Assembly: GCA_039028975.1 (NCBI GenBank) | Contig: JBCCHB010000077.1 | Location: forward strand, 1 to 64,000 | Direction of reading: 5' to 3' | Source of the DNA: JAHBNG01 sp039028975 | Lineage (GTDB): Bacteria > Chloroflexota > Anaerolineae > Caldilineales > Caldilineaceae | DNA: 64,000 nucleotides | Shown here: positions 1-8,663 of the stretch, piece by piece | Layout of the letters: each line of letters begins with the position of its first letter | Position numbering within the stretch: the stretch's first letter is position 1 | Made by a program: the position numbers and the translations under genes | Notes under the pieces: generated by a model | Seen by the model: the letters and a program-made list of their open reading frames with translations, nothing else | The model's database searches: none | Told to the model about the DNA's origin: nothing

Positions 1-376
1 ATTTACCTATGTGGAGATTGAAAGTCAGCACATAACGCCAGGGGAGACCTTTCAAGTTACCCTGCACTATTCGGCATCTCGCTCATACACCAACGTAGAA
101 GTGGATATGGCGCTTTACAGCAGCAACGATGCGGCTCTCTACTATCAGGCTACGAATCATGCTTACAATCAGCCCATCGACCTACGTGAAGGTACTCATA
201 CGCTAGAAATCCAGGTCGGTCCTATCCAAATCCAAGATGCCACAGGTCGGCTGGCCATCTCCATCTGGGCGGAGGAGCGTTCCGAGGTGCTATTTTGGTG
301 GCGCATCCCACTCAACTTTAAGAGTGTGCCCCACTCAACAGGCAGCAATTTTTTGCAAGCAACTTATCGTATATAA
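1..376 (+). CDS. C-terminal part of a Wzt-like O-antigen ABC transporter ATPase (5' truncated)
   Basis: The reading frame is open from base 2 and ends at TAA 374-376, so the gene begins before the window. The visible 125 or so residues contain no ATPase motifs. They form an all-beta domain starting FTYVEIESQHITPGETF and ending with VLFWWRIPLNF. This resembles the carbohydrate-binding C-terminal domain of Wzt, which recognises the finished glycan and passes it to the Wzm/Wzt exporter. The glycosyltransferase genes downstream fit that role. An in-frame GTG at 11 is not a plausible start because coding continues upstream of it. Assignment rests on fold-like pattern and context; the nucleotide-binding domain is outside the window. 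Confidence 0.6.
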   Translation, partial: FTYVEIESQHITPGETFQVTLHYSASRSYTNVEVDMALYSSNDAALYYQATNHAYNQPIDLREGTHTLEIQVGPIQIQDATGRLAISIWAEERSEVLFWWRIPLNFKSVPHSTGSNFLQATYRI

Positions 377-413
377 ACGAACTCATTTACATAAACATAG
401 TAGGTTCTACTTA

Positions 414-1031
414 ATGTCTGAACGAGCACATCCTGATGATAGCGGATTCCAAGACCATTGGTCCATTCGTTGGCGGCGCGGCTTTGTTCCTTGGCCAACC
501 GTAACCCGAAGCCCTTATCGAGCGGCTTTTTTTGGACGATATCGTTGGGCCAGTCAATACTGCAAAGATAAAGATGTTCTGGATATACCCTGCGGGATGG
601 GATGGGGAACGTCGCTCATCAAAGGGTGCCGTACCCTTCATGGAATGGATGTAGCTCAAGACGCGATTGACGAAGCGACAGAGCGATATGGACGGCGCAT
701 TCACTTTCAAGTGGGAGACATGGCCAAACTAGAGTTTGAAGATGAAAACCTGGATGTGGTGGTCTGCTTAGAGGGGATTGAGCACGTGCCAGAGGCTGTC
801 GGCAATGCATTTCTTGCCGAATCGGCTCGGGTACTTCGTCCTCAGGGAACGCTACTGGTATCATCCCCCCATTGCCGTACACAAGAGCACAGCGGCAATC
901 CATTCCATCTGAAGGAGTATAAGCCCGAAGAGCTAACGGGTATGCTGAATGCTCACTTTACTATCGCTGAAACGATGGCTCGGGATGTAGACAATTTGAC
1001 CATTTCGTACTTCCGAGCCGTGCGTAGATAA
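414..1031 (+). CDS. SAM-dependent methyltransferase (Methyltransf_11 type)
   Basis: A 205-residue class I methyltransferase, starting at ATG 414; the frame is open further upstream but would overlap the previous gene. Motif I is VLDIPCGMGWGTS at about residues 60-72, followed by the acidic GMDV strand end, GDMAKLEFEDENLDVVV and the post-motif region LRPQGTLLVSSPH. These mark SAM binding and the Rossmann-fold core. Lying inside a polysaccharide locus directly after the export ATPase, it probably methylates a sugar or a glycan terminus, as capping methyltransferases do in Wzt-dependent systems. The substrate is inferred. Confidence 0.8.
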   Translation: MSERAHPDDSGFQDHWSIRWRRGFVPWPTVTRSPYRAAFFGRYRWASQYCKDKDVLDIPCGMGWGTSLIKGCRTLHGMDVAQDAIDEATERYGRRIHFQVGDMAKLEFEDENLDVVVCLEGIEHVPEAVGNAFLAESARVLRPQGTLLVSSPHCRTQEHSGNPFHLKEYKPEELTGMLNAHFTIAETMARDVDNLTISYFRAVRR

Positions 1032-1039
1032 GGGCCTTT

Positions 1040-2272
1040 ATGGCAATGCAACAAGTGGTTGACAACGTTCTCCAATTTATAGAGAAGTGCCGCATAGACT
1101 CCGCTCGCTGGGCCTTTGCATCCAAACCCAATGGTCCAGAGACGTTGTATGGCTCCACCTTTGCCTGCATGCTCTATGCCTACCTTGGCCGGTTGGATGA
1201 GCTAACGGCTGATGAAAGAGAAGCATGGGCCGCCTATCTAAATTCATGGCAAGATGGCGAGACAGGTCTATTCATTGGCCCAGAGCTAGTGGCTTCGGAA
1301 TTAAGTAGCCCCAACCACTCCTATGAGCATATTGCGCATCACTTGGCTGCCCATGTCTTGCCTGCGCTAGACTTACTTGGTGCTAAGCCACTAGTACCGT
1401 TGATCTTTGCTTACCCATATATGGAACAACGATTTCTAGCCGGGTGGTTGGCGGCACGCGACTTTTCAGATGCTTGGCTGGAGGGCAACAATCTGCTCTT
1501 CATCGGCCAATTTCTTCTTCATCTACGAGATGTGGAAAATCACCCAGCAGCAGGGGCGGCACTCAAACAGTACCTAGATTGGTTGGATGAGCACCAAGAT
1601 CCAGCTACAGGTCTATGGGGGTCCGACGGGGCCTGTTCCAACGAAATTGCACTGTATGGTGGCTACCATCAGCTCTTGGTCTATTACTATGAGAATCATC
1701 CGGTAAATTATCCCCAACAGCTAATAGACGTCGCCCTCTCTTTGCAACACGCTGATGGTAGTTTTACGCCTTGGGGCGGGGGCGGTGCCTGCGAAGACGT
1801 GGATGCCGTTGACATCTTGGTCAATATGTACAAACAAGTACCTTATCGTCGTCCAGAAATTCGCTTAGCCTTGCGGCGTGCGTTGCCCCACATTTTATCT
1901 ATGCAGATGAAGGATGGTGGATTTCTCTATTCGGCGAACAAGCCATTTATCCACATGGGCATTCAAAAGACAGCATCCGATGCCAACGAATCGAATCTCT
2001 TTGCCACCTGGTTTCGGATACACACCCTGGCCCTGATGGGTGAAGTGCTGACTGACGAACCCACAGGGCAACTGACGTGGGGATTCAATTCGACCTGCTC
2101 CATGGGTTGGCACCCTACCTGGGATAAAGCCGCCAACCGAATCGGTCGATTTGAGCGTCAAGAAGAGAATTGGCTTCTGCTAAAGGATTCAATCCAAACG
2201 ACGAAACAGAGAGCAACAGGGAAAGTCAGGCGGGGGATGCGAAAGGCGAGGGAACTTCTTCATGCCCAGTGA
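1040..2272 (+). CDS. alpha-alpha toroid-like protein (prenyltransferase/squalene-cyclase-like repeats), unknown function
   Basis: A 410-residue soluble protein, starting at ATG 1040 just after the methyltransferase stop. It contains repeated helix-turn segments with DGxG-like cores: WQDGETGLF near residue 72, QDPATGLWGSDGA near 184, HADGSFTPWGGGGA near 238 and MKDGGFLYSANK near 290. These QW-like repeats recall the alpha-alpha barrel of terpene cyclases, prenyltransferases and some carbohydrate-active enzymes. The DxDD motif of squalene cyclases is not seen. The 3' end overlaps the next gene by 11 bases, so it is probably co-translated with the glycosyltransferases. A role in glycan assembly is suggested only by position. 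Confidence 0.6.
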   Translation: MAMQQVVDNVLQFIEKCRIDSARWAFASKPNGPETLYGSTFACMLYAYLGRLDELTADEREAWAAYLNSWQDGETGLFIGPELVASELSSPNHSYEHIAHHLAAHVLPALDLLGAKPLVPLIFAYPYMEQRFLAGWLAARDFSDAWLEGNNLLFIGQFLLHLRDVENHPAAGAALKQYLDWLDEHQDPATGLWGSDGACSNEIALYGGYHQLLVYYYENHPVNYPQQLIDVALSLQHADGSFTPWGGGGACEDVDAVDILVNMYKQVPYRRPEIRLALRRALPHILSMQMKDGGFLYSANKPFIHMGIQKTASDANESNLFATWFRIHTLALMGEVLTDEPTGQLTWGFNSTCSMGWHPTWDKAANRIGRFERQEENWLLLKDSIQTTKQRATGKVRRGMRKARELLHAQ

Positions 2273-3476
2273 TACCCAACCTCTTGTTTCATTTGTCATG
2301 GGCGTATTCAATGGTGAGGCGTATCTACCCCAAGCTCTTGGGAGCATCTTCCAGCAGACATACGAAAATTTTGAATGTATCGTCGTCAATGATGGATCAA
2401 CAGACAACACGTTGGCCATTTTGAATGGTTTTCAGGATCCGCGTTTACGCGTTATTGATAATGAACAGAATGTGGGACTAACCCGCTCTTTGAATATTGG
2501 ATTAGCCCAAGCTAGGGGGGGGTTGATTGCCCGACATGATGCGGATGATCTCTCGCATCCTAATCGTCTTGAGCGACAGGTAGCGGTGCTGAATGCGAAC
2601 CCGGGTTGCATCTTGGTTGGTTCCAGCTATGAGGTGATTGACACCAACGGAACCATTCTGGATACTGTGGAGATGTCGTTAACAGATACGGCATTACAAA
2701 ACGAGCTGGCTCAATGGAACTGTTACTGTCACGGTTCCGTGCTGATGCGCCAAGATGTTCTCCGTAAAGTTTGTGGATATCGGGAGTCGTTCCCTGTAAC
2801 CCAAGATTATGATCTTTGGCTAAGGATGGCAGAGCAGGGCAAACTTCTGGCCATTGCAGAGCCTTGTTATCAATATCGCATTGATCCCAAAGCAATCAGC
2901 CAAAGCAAGCTCCATTTGCAGTTGGTTTACGACAATTTGGCCCGCAAGCTGAGCGAGGAAAGGCGTACCGTCGGCCAAGAGTCGGAAATTCCAGCAGATG
3001 TGCTGGCGGCCTATCCGCCCACGCCCGAACAGCTCATTACACGAATCAGACGGACGGTCTATCTCTACTACCTTTCTGGCAAGCAGACCCATGCATCGGA
3101 AGCGCTGCAAGAAGCAGATTTCTTTTATAAGAAACATATGGCGAGCGCTCCAGAAGGGACAGTAGATAGCTGGGGTGATTGGATGCTGTCAGAGGCAAAG
3201 CACCTATTGAGTATGGAAGGTCATTCTCATGTGGACGGTGAACGATTTATTCGTTGGGTTGACAGCCACCTACCCAACTCAGATGAAAAGTCCTCGCTCT
3301 CTAAAATTCTTGGTGACTTTTACGCAGAGCTGGCTTTCCTAAATCATCAAAACGATGCAGGGAAGTACCTCTGGCCTTATTCGCTTCGGGCCATCGCTCA
3401 TGATGCCAGTTGGATTCGCAATCGGGGCCTTTGGAAGATAACGGTGCAATCGTCATTAAATCGTCTTTGGGCGTAG
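2262..3476 (+). CDS. family 2 glycosyltransferase
   Basis: A 404-residue inverting GT-A glycosyltransferase. The N-terminal part shows SFVMGVFNGEAYLPQAL, then VVNDGSTDNT at residues 41-50, which contributes to nucleotide-sugar binding, and the metal-binding HDADD at 92-96. The substrate-side motif VTQDYDLWLRMAE follows. The last 180 residues form a helical tail not needed for the GT-A fold. There is no membrane segment, so the enzyme is cytoplasmic and acts on a lipid-linked intermediate at the inner face. It overlaps the preceding gene by 11 bases. Donor and acceptor sugars cannot be read from the sequence. Confidence 0.88.
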   Translation: MPSDTQPLVSFVMGVFNGEAYLPQALGSIFQQTYENFECIVVNDGSTDNTLAILNGFQDPRLRVIDNEQNVGLTRSLNIGLAQARGGLIARHDADDLSHPNRLERQVAVLNANPGCILVGSSYEVIDTNGTILDTVEMSLTDTALQNELAQWNCYCHGSVLMRQDVLRKVCGYRESFPVTQDYDLWLRMAEQGKLLAIAEPCYQYRIDPKAISQSKLHLQLVYDNLARKLSEERRTVGQESEIPADVLAAYPPTPEQLITRIRRTVYLYYLSGKQTHASEALQEADFFYKKHMASAPEGTVDSWGDWMLSEAKHLLSMEGHSHVDGERFIRWVDSHLPNSDEKSSLSKILGDFYAELAFLNHQNDAGKYLWPYSLRAIAHDASWIRNRGLWKITVQSSLNRLWA

Positions 3477-3515
3477 AACTGTTGACATAGAAAAACGTAG
3501 TTCACGGGTAGCTTT

Positions 3516-4877
3516 ATGCGGATATGTATGGTGGTTCCTTCATTTGCAGAATTTGGTGGGCTAGAAGACATTGCGGTCAATCTAGCCATTCACCTACAAG
3601 CACAGGGGCATGAGACGAGTGTATTGTCGGTTGGCTGGACGCCACTAGATAATCAATACATTCAGCTTCTGAATAAACACCGGATACCTCATGTACAGAT
3701 ATCCCACTCTCTGTGGCGCTTGGCAACGGAGTGGCAAACGAAGGAAAAGGTGACTGAGTTTCTAACGGCGGTATCGGCTCCTCTCACCTGGGGAGCGGCA
3801 GCGCTCTTGAGCATAGCTAGGCGGCAGAGTCTCCAACAGTCACACCAAAGCACGAGCGGTCGGCTAAAAAATATACTGATGGAGCGGATCATTGGCCCCA
3901 ATCGCAAAGAGTGGGTGGGACACACCCTTCTCCGCTGGTGGCAGTGGCGGTGGAAGCCAGATCTATTACACATTCATGGCTATACGTCGGGTCTTTTATT
4001 CACCTTGCAGTGGGCAGAAACCCGAGGGATTCCAACCGTCTATGAGGAGCACCAAACGCCTGATAACCAATTTGATTGGTGGGCCACTTTCCAGACTGAT
4101 ATTAATCGAGCAGATCTAATTGTAGCGGTTTCGGAAAAGAGTGCAGAAGCGCTGGAAACAGTTTGTGGCGTGACAAAACCGATCGTCACTATGACCCCTA
4201 TTGTGAGCGATCCGGCAGATATCGGTTGGTTTGGCCAGAATGGACAAGGGAATGGGTTAAATAACGGTCAAGGCGATGGACTTCAACATACAGCCAGGTT
4301 AACGACTGACCAAAATGGGCAGGTCGCTTCGTTACCGACCATTGTGACCATGGCCCGGCTCTATGTGACCAAGGGCTTGGATTATCTTTTAGAAGCAATC
4401 GTGCAGGTCCAAGCGCTCTATCCTCACGCCCAATTTCGGATCTATGGTGACGGGCCGCTGCGGGATGAATTATTGGCCCTCGCCGAGAGATTAGGTTTGG
4501 ATGGCAACACCCTATTTGTGGGGCCGTTTGCCCGAAATCAATTGCCTGATGTCATGCAAGAGGCCGAAATCTTTGTCATGCCCTCTATCTTAGAAGGACT
4601 ACCTGTTACCTTAGTAGAAGCCATGGCCTATGGGCGCCCTATTATTGCGACCAATGTTGGTGGTATACCAGAGCTCATTCACAACGAGGTCAATGGTTTA
4701 CTCTGCGAGCCAAAAGATGTAGGTGCCCTAGCCAAGCATATCTGTCGATTAATCGAAAACCAAGAGCTGCGGACGAAGCTCGGGAATTCGGCTCGTCACT
4801 CGTATTTGACCGGCACATTTCATCCGAATGCCGTCTGTGATCGCTTCCTAGAAGCGTACCAAAGAGTATTGACGTAA
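3516..4877 (+). CDS. family 4 glycosyltransferase with a Gln/Asn/Gly-rich insert
   Basis: A 453-residue GT-B retaining glycosyltransferase. The N-terminal domain opens with MRICMVVPSFAEFGGLEDIA. The C-terminal domain has MARLYVTKGLDYLLEAI, IYGDGPLRDEL and the catalytic E-x7-E region ILEGLPVTLVEAMAYGRPI, followed by TNVGGIPELI. Around residues 240-270, between the two Rossmann domains, lies a low-complexity stretch rich in G, N and Q (FGQNGQGNGLNNGQGDG). It replaces the usual short linker to the 'vvtvgRL' strand. A 39-base gap separates it from the GT2 gene upstream. Specificity unknown. Confidence 0.87.
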   Translation: MRICMVVPSFAEFGGLEDIAVNLAIHLQAQGHETSVLSVGWTPLDNQYIQLLNKHRIPHVQISHSLWRLATEWQTKEKVTEFLTAVSAPLTWGAAALLSIARRQSLQQSHQSTSGRLKNILMERIIGPNRKEWVGHTLLRWWQWRWKPDLLHIHGYTSGLLFTLQWAETRGIPTVYEEHQTPDNQFDWWATFQTDINRADLIVAVSEKSAEALETVCGVTKPIVTMTPIVSDPADIGWFGQNGQGNGLNNGQGDGLQHTARLTTDQNGQVASLPTIVTMARLYVTKGLDYLLEAIVQVQALYPHAQFRIYGDGPLRDELLALAERLGLDGNTLFVGPFARNQLPDVMQEAEIFVMPSILEGLPVTLVEAMAYGRPIIATNVGGIPELIHNEVNGLLCEPKDVGALAKHICRLIENQELRTKLGNSARHSYLTGTFHPNAVCDRFLEAYQRVLT

Positions 4878-4925
4878 GGTGGAATGATTAGGGCTGAAAG
4901 AACTTGGTAAAGAGGAAAAAGCTGC

Positions 4926-6101
4926 GTGCCACCAAAAGTTAGTGTCGTCATACCAACTTACAACTCTGGCCATACCATAACCGAGGCAGTCGATTCTGCA
5001 TTGGCCCAAACCGTTCGAGATGTTGAGATTATCGTGGTCGATGATGGCTCTACAGATAATACACGCGAACGCCTGGGTTCATATATGGAAGCGGGGAAGG
5101 TGAGGTATCTTTACCAAGAGAACCAAGAGCGTTCTGCGACTCGGAACCATGGTATTGAGCAGAGCCAAAGCCCATATGTTGCCTTTTTAGATGCAGATGA
5201 TGCTTGGTCCCCAAACAAACTGGAGGCCCAGCTCGGCGTACTTGAGAAAGAACCCCATACGGCCATGACTTATTGTGACGTCATGTATATTGACGAGCAG
5301 GGCAAACCCCTTCATCAGACGCCACCTCATCAGACGGACCATGATTGGCACGGCGGATACATCTTTAACAGTCTCATATTGGGGAACTTTGTAGGTACAC
5401 CTAGTGCCGTTGTCGTACGTCGCCACTGCATACCTGCAGAAGGATTTGATCTGACTCTACGTCAGGGCGAAGATTGGCATTTGTGGCTAAAAATTGCAGC
5501 CTATCACCCGGTGGTGCGTGTGCCAGAAGCGCTCTGCAAATTTCGAGTGTACGCTGGCAATTATGCGGAACGGGTACACAATAGAAATGGGCAAACCGCA
5601 CATCTGCAAATCCTTGATGACCTTTACGAACGATTGAACCGTGAGCAGTTCACGCAGAGTTTGTATACGAAAGCCGTTAGCCGAGCACTCTTTGAAGGAG
5701 CCCTGATCGATTTAGCCGTCCATCACCCTGAAGAAGCCCGACGACGTCTGACAGAGGCTTATGCCCATGAACGAGACTTTTTTGCAGCGGATGGCCCCTG
5801 GCGAGAGAAGCTGATCAGTTTTGCCGAAATGCTGGACCAGACGGGGACACCCCTGGCTCAGACCCAAGCGTTTATCGAAACGTTTTTTGAGAACATACCA
5901 GATACGCTGGACGGCTGTTTACCCGTGCGCAATCAATTGATGTCAAATATATTTGCCAGCCGAATTTTTAAAAGTCATCACCGTCATTTTGATGACTATT
6001 CTATCTCAACATTTATACAGGCGGCCCGCTACAATCCTGCATGGCTACTCAATCGCGGGTTCTTATCCCTTGGCCTGAAGCAGATTTTTGGATATGTGTA
6101 A
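4926..6101 (+). CDS. family 2 glycosyltransferase
   Basis: A 391-residue GT-A enzyme starting at GTG 4926, with an AGAGG ribosome site at 4911-4915. Diagnostic segments are VSVVIPTYNSGHTITEAVDSAL, VVDDGSTDNT, NQERSATRNHGI and the DADD metal site at residues 89-92. RQGEDWHLWLKIA carries the ED motif that usually places the catalytic base. The C-terminal 150 residues are a helical accessory region. The next gene begins three bases after its stop, so the genes are co-transcribed. Confidence 0.88.
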   Translation: MPPKVSVVIPTYNSGHTITEAVDSALAQTVRDVEIIVVDDGSTDNTRERLGSYMEAGKVRYLYQENQERSATRNHGIEQSQSPYVAFLDADDAWSPNKLEAQLGVLEKEPHTAMTYCDVMYIDEQGKPLHQTPPHQTDHDWHGGYIFNSLILGNFVGTPSAVVVRRHCIPAEGFDLTLRQGEDWHLWLKIAAYHPVVRVPEALCKFRVYAGNYAERVHNRNGQTAHLQILDDLYERLNREQFTQSLYTKAVSRALFEGALIDLAVHHPEEARRRLTEAYAHERDFFAADGPWREKLISFAEMLDQTGTPLAQTQAFIETFFENIPDTLDGCLPVRNQLMSNIFASRIFKSHHRHFDDYSISTFIQAARYNPAWLLNRGFLSLGLKQIFGYV

Positions 6102-6104
6102 CCA

Positions 6105-7253
6105 ATGGAAAGTGAACTATCTGCTCCACTTACTTTTAAAGAGACAATTCAGAGCCGCTTACCATCGAGCGTGGTGACCCGTATTCAGAATGTGCTTAAT
6201 ACCATGCGGCGAGGTCGACATACTTTCCGTATGGGATCAACACTGGCTAAGAATCGGCTTCTGAAGACACTCTTTCGCGAGCTTGTTCAACAAAGGAAGT
6301 GGCAGCTTGTTGGGGCCTTTTCCTCATTGCAAGATGAGGAGCTGGAAAAAATTATCCAGGCGCGCACCAGCTCTCTCAAGGTCCAACAGTCCATCGAGAA
6401 GGGTCCGACCGTGACGATTGTGCTTCTCTCCCTGGATCGGTTCCATCTAACTAAAACGTGTCTCGATAGTATCTACGCCAACAGCGACTATCCGTTTCAA
6501 GTTTTGATCTTCGACAATGGCTCCCATCCAGACACCATTACCCAGTTGCAGAAGCTAGAAAGTACCCATGAAAATCTGTCCATTATCTATCACGACAAAA
6601 ATCTTGGGGTGGCTGGCGGACGCAATGCGGCATTTAGCGCGGTCACCACAGATTACATCATGTGTTTAGATAATGATGTGATCTGTCACAAGGGGTGGCT
6701 GCGCGAGTTGATGCACTGTGCCGTTGCCTACGAGGCGGACTTGGTCAGTCCCATGGTCTTGGCCAACGATGGGAGCGTCTGGTCCTGTGGGGCCGATTTG
6801 GTGCGGGTACACGATGACACATATATAGAAGTCTACCCCTGGTTTCATGGTTGGCAACCGGAAGATGTCCAGGCCATTGTCGGTGAAGGACAATTTACGG
6901 CCGATTTTATCAATGGGTGTGCAGGACTCTATCGGACGGAGGTCTTTCACGCCTGCGGGCGATTCCCAGATTATTTTGTGGGGTGGGAAGATCTCGATTT
7001 TTCGCTAACGGCAAGCCAGCGTCAGATTACGGCTTGGGTCGAACCCAAATCCCGGATCACCCATGACCATAATTGGGAACCCAAAGTGAAGGCCGACATA
7101 GCTTATTTGGAAGAACGGTATGACATCGGTGCCTTGCAGGCAGCTGCCAGCCAATTTGAAGAGCGTTGGGGCATCAAAGTCTTTCCAGAGAAGTTTGTGG
7201 TCAGCACTCAGACGAAGGTCTCGCAAAAGATGGAGATGCTTCGTGAAGATTGA
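6105..7253 (+). CDS. family 2 glycosyltransferase with N-terminal helical extension
   Basis: A 382-residue protein. The first 100 residues are a basic helical extension without recognised motifs. From residue 101 a GT2 domain follows: TVTIVLLSLDRFHLTKTCLDSI, LIFDNGSHPDT, NLGVAGGRNAAF and the metal site DND at 189-191. GWEDLDFSLTASQRQ carries the ED base motif. This subgroup resembles rhamnosyl/galactofuranosyl-type transferases (WbbL/GlfT-like), but the donor is not determinable. It starts three bases after the previous stop and its 3' end overlaps the next gene by 11 bases, indicating translational coupling. Confidence 0.86.
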   Translation: MESELSAPLTFKETIQSRLPSSVVTRIQNVLNTMRRGRHTFRMGSTLAKNRLLKTLFRELVQQRKWQLVGAFSSLQDEELEKIIQARTSSLKVQQSIEKGPTVTIVLLSLDRFHLTKTCLDSIYANSDYPFQVLIFDNGSHPDTITQLQKLESTHENLSIIYHDKNLGVAGGRNAAFSAVTTDYIMCLDNDVICHKGWLRELMHCAVAYEADLVSPMVLANDGSVWSCGADLVRVHDDTYIEVYPWFHGWQPEDVQAIVGEGQFTADFINGCAGLYRTEVFHACGRFPDYFVGWEDLDFSLTASQRQITAWVEPKSRITHDHNWEPKVKADIAYLEERYDIGALQAAASQFEERWGIKVFPEKFVVSTQTKVSQKMEMLRED

Positions 7254-8652
7254 ATTTGTCACCTATATGTTCTTGCCCCAAAGTACGGGGGGAACTCAGG
7301 TATACACCAACAACATAGCCAGGGCCTTGCAGGATTCTGGCCATCAGGTGTCACTATTTGCCGGTGATTTGGAGACGCAACAACCAGTTGGTTCACCAAG
7401 GTTGCACCAAGTTGATTATGACGGGCTTTTGTTGAACCGTTTACAGTTTTCTTGGGGGAGTCGGAGCGCTTACTACGGGCCTCAGCTTCTCTTTAATCCA
7501 GACGTCTACCAAGTGACGGTTGACCATTGGCAGGAGAATCGGCCCGATCTTATCCACGTTACCTATTGCGGCCATTTCTCTGCTGCTCCCCTTCAAGCGG
7601 CAGTTGATTTAGGGATTCCTGTGGTGATGACGGCCACCGATTATTGGTTGATTTGCCCCATTGGGACGCTCTTAAAAAGAGACGACTCCCTCTGTATGGG
7701 ACGACAATCAGGCACAACATGCCAGCAGTGCATTCACGGGGATACGCGTGTCTCTCAGCTTATGTCGTACCTTCCCCCAACGCTTCAGGAGGGAATCGTC
7801 TCGGCATCGAAGCAGTTGAATCGATTTGCCCTTACGAATGGCGCAATCGATCTCATAGGCGCGGTTGAGGCGCGCAATGGGACATTACCTAAGCTTTTGA
7901 ATCAGGTGGATCTGCTTTTTACACCATCACGCTTTATGAAAGATACCCTTGTTGCTGCTGGCCTGATCAATCACGAGCGGGTGCATGTCTTTCCTCATGG
8001 TCACAACATTCAGCGAGCCATGATTGGAAAGCATAAGTCCTGCTCTGACAAGATTCGGTTTGGCTACACGAGCAATCTGGCACCGATCAAAGGTGCTCAC
8101 ATTTTGATTCAAGCCTTTCGAGAGTTGCAAACAGACTCTGCCTCGTTGACCATCTACGGCAACCCTAATAGCTATCCAGATTATGCCGTCCAGTGTCGAG
8201 CGTTGGCACAAGATGATCCACGGATTGTTTTTGCGGGTGCCTTTAACAACGAACGGATCGGAGAGATTTTGCAAGATATCGATGTTCTCGTTGTTCCGTC
8301 ACTCTGGTATGAAAATGCACCTGTGACCATTGCCGAGGCATTTGTGGCCAAGACGCCTCTAATCGTAACGGATCTAGGTGGCATGGCCGAGGCGGTAGAA
8401 GCGGACGTCAATGGCCTACGCTTTCCCCTCGGTGATGCGAATAGGCTGGCGCAACAGATGCAGCGATTTCTGGATGAACCTGGGTTGGTTCAGCGCTTTC
8501 GGTTAAGTATACCAGAGGTGCGCAGCGTTCAGGATGAAGCCGATGCCTTAGAAGGGATCTATAGGCAGCTTATACAAGGTGTTCCAGTGAATTTCCCAAT
8601 GAACGATCAAGTGAACGCCTCACTCGTTGATAAGCTGGTCGAGTTTGCATAA
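7243..8652 (+). CDS. family 4 glycosyltransferase with four-cysteine insert (paralogue 1)
   Basis: A 469-residue GT-B enzyme. GTG 7243 is chosen because GGAG lies at 7232-7235 and the classic start KIEFVTYMFLPQSTGGTQVYT follows; a longer frame upstream would sit inside the preceding gene. The donor domain contains IKGAHILIQAFREL and the catalytic-region ENAPVTIAEAFVAKTPLIV. A cysteine set (C138, C151, C160, C163) follows DYWLICP in the acceptor domain and occupies exactly the same residue numbers in the next gene. Such a set can bind zinc or form disulfides; which is not known. It is probably a tandem-duplicate pair with the next gene. Confidence 0.85.
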   Translation: MKIEFVTYMFLPQSTGGTQVYTNNIARALQDSGHQVSLFAGDLETQQPVGSPRLHQVDYDGLLLNRLQFSWGSRSAYYGPQLLFNPDVYQVTVDHWQENRPDLIHVTYCGHFSAAPLQAAVDLGIPVVMTATDYWLICPIGTLLKRDDSLCMGRQSGTTCQQCIHGDTRVSQLMSYLPPTLQEGIVSASKQLNRFALTNGAIDLIGAVEARNGTLPKLLNQVDLLFTPSRFMKDTLVAAGLINHERVHVFPHGHNIQRAMIGKHKSCSDKIRFGYTSNLAPIKGAHILIQAFRELQTDSASLTIYGNPNSYPDYAVQCRALAQDDPRIVFAGAFNNERIGEILQDIDVLVVPSLWYENAPVTIAEAFVAKTPLIVTDLGGMAEAVEADVNGLRFPLGDANRLAQQMQRFLDEPGLVQRFRLSIPEVRSVQDEADALEGIYRQLIQGVPVNFPMNDQVNASLVDKLVEFA

Positions 8653-8663
8653 GTGGAGACTTC

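Noticed and set aside
7120..7242. Extended start of the GT4 gene inside the preceding GT2 gene
   Set aside because: The family N-terminus KIEFVTYMFLPQSTGG begins at GTG 7243 with a good ribosome site; the extension is out of character.
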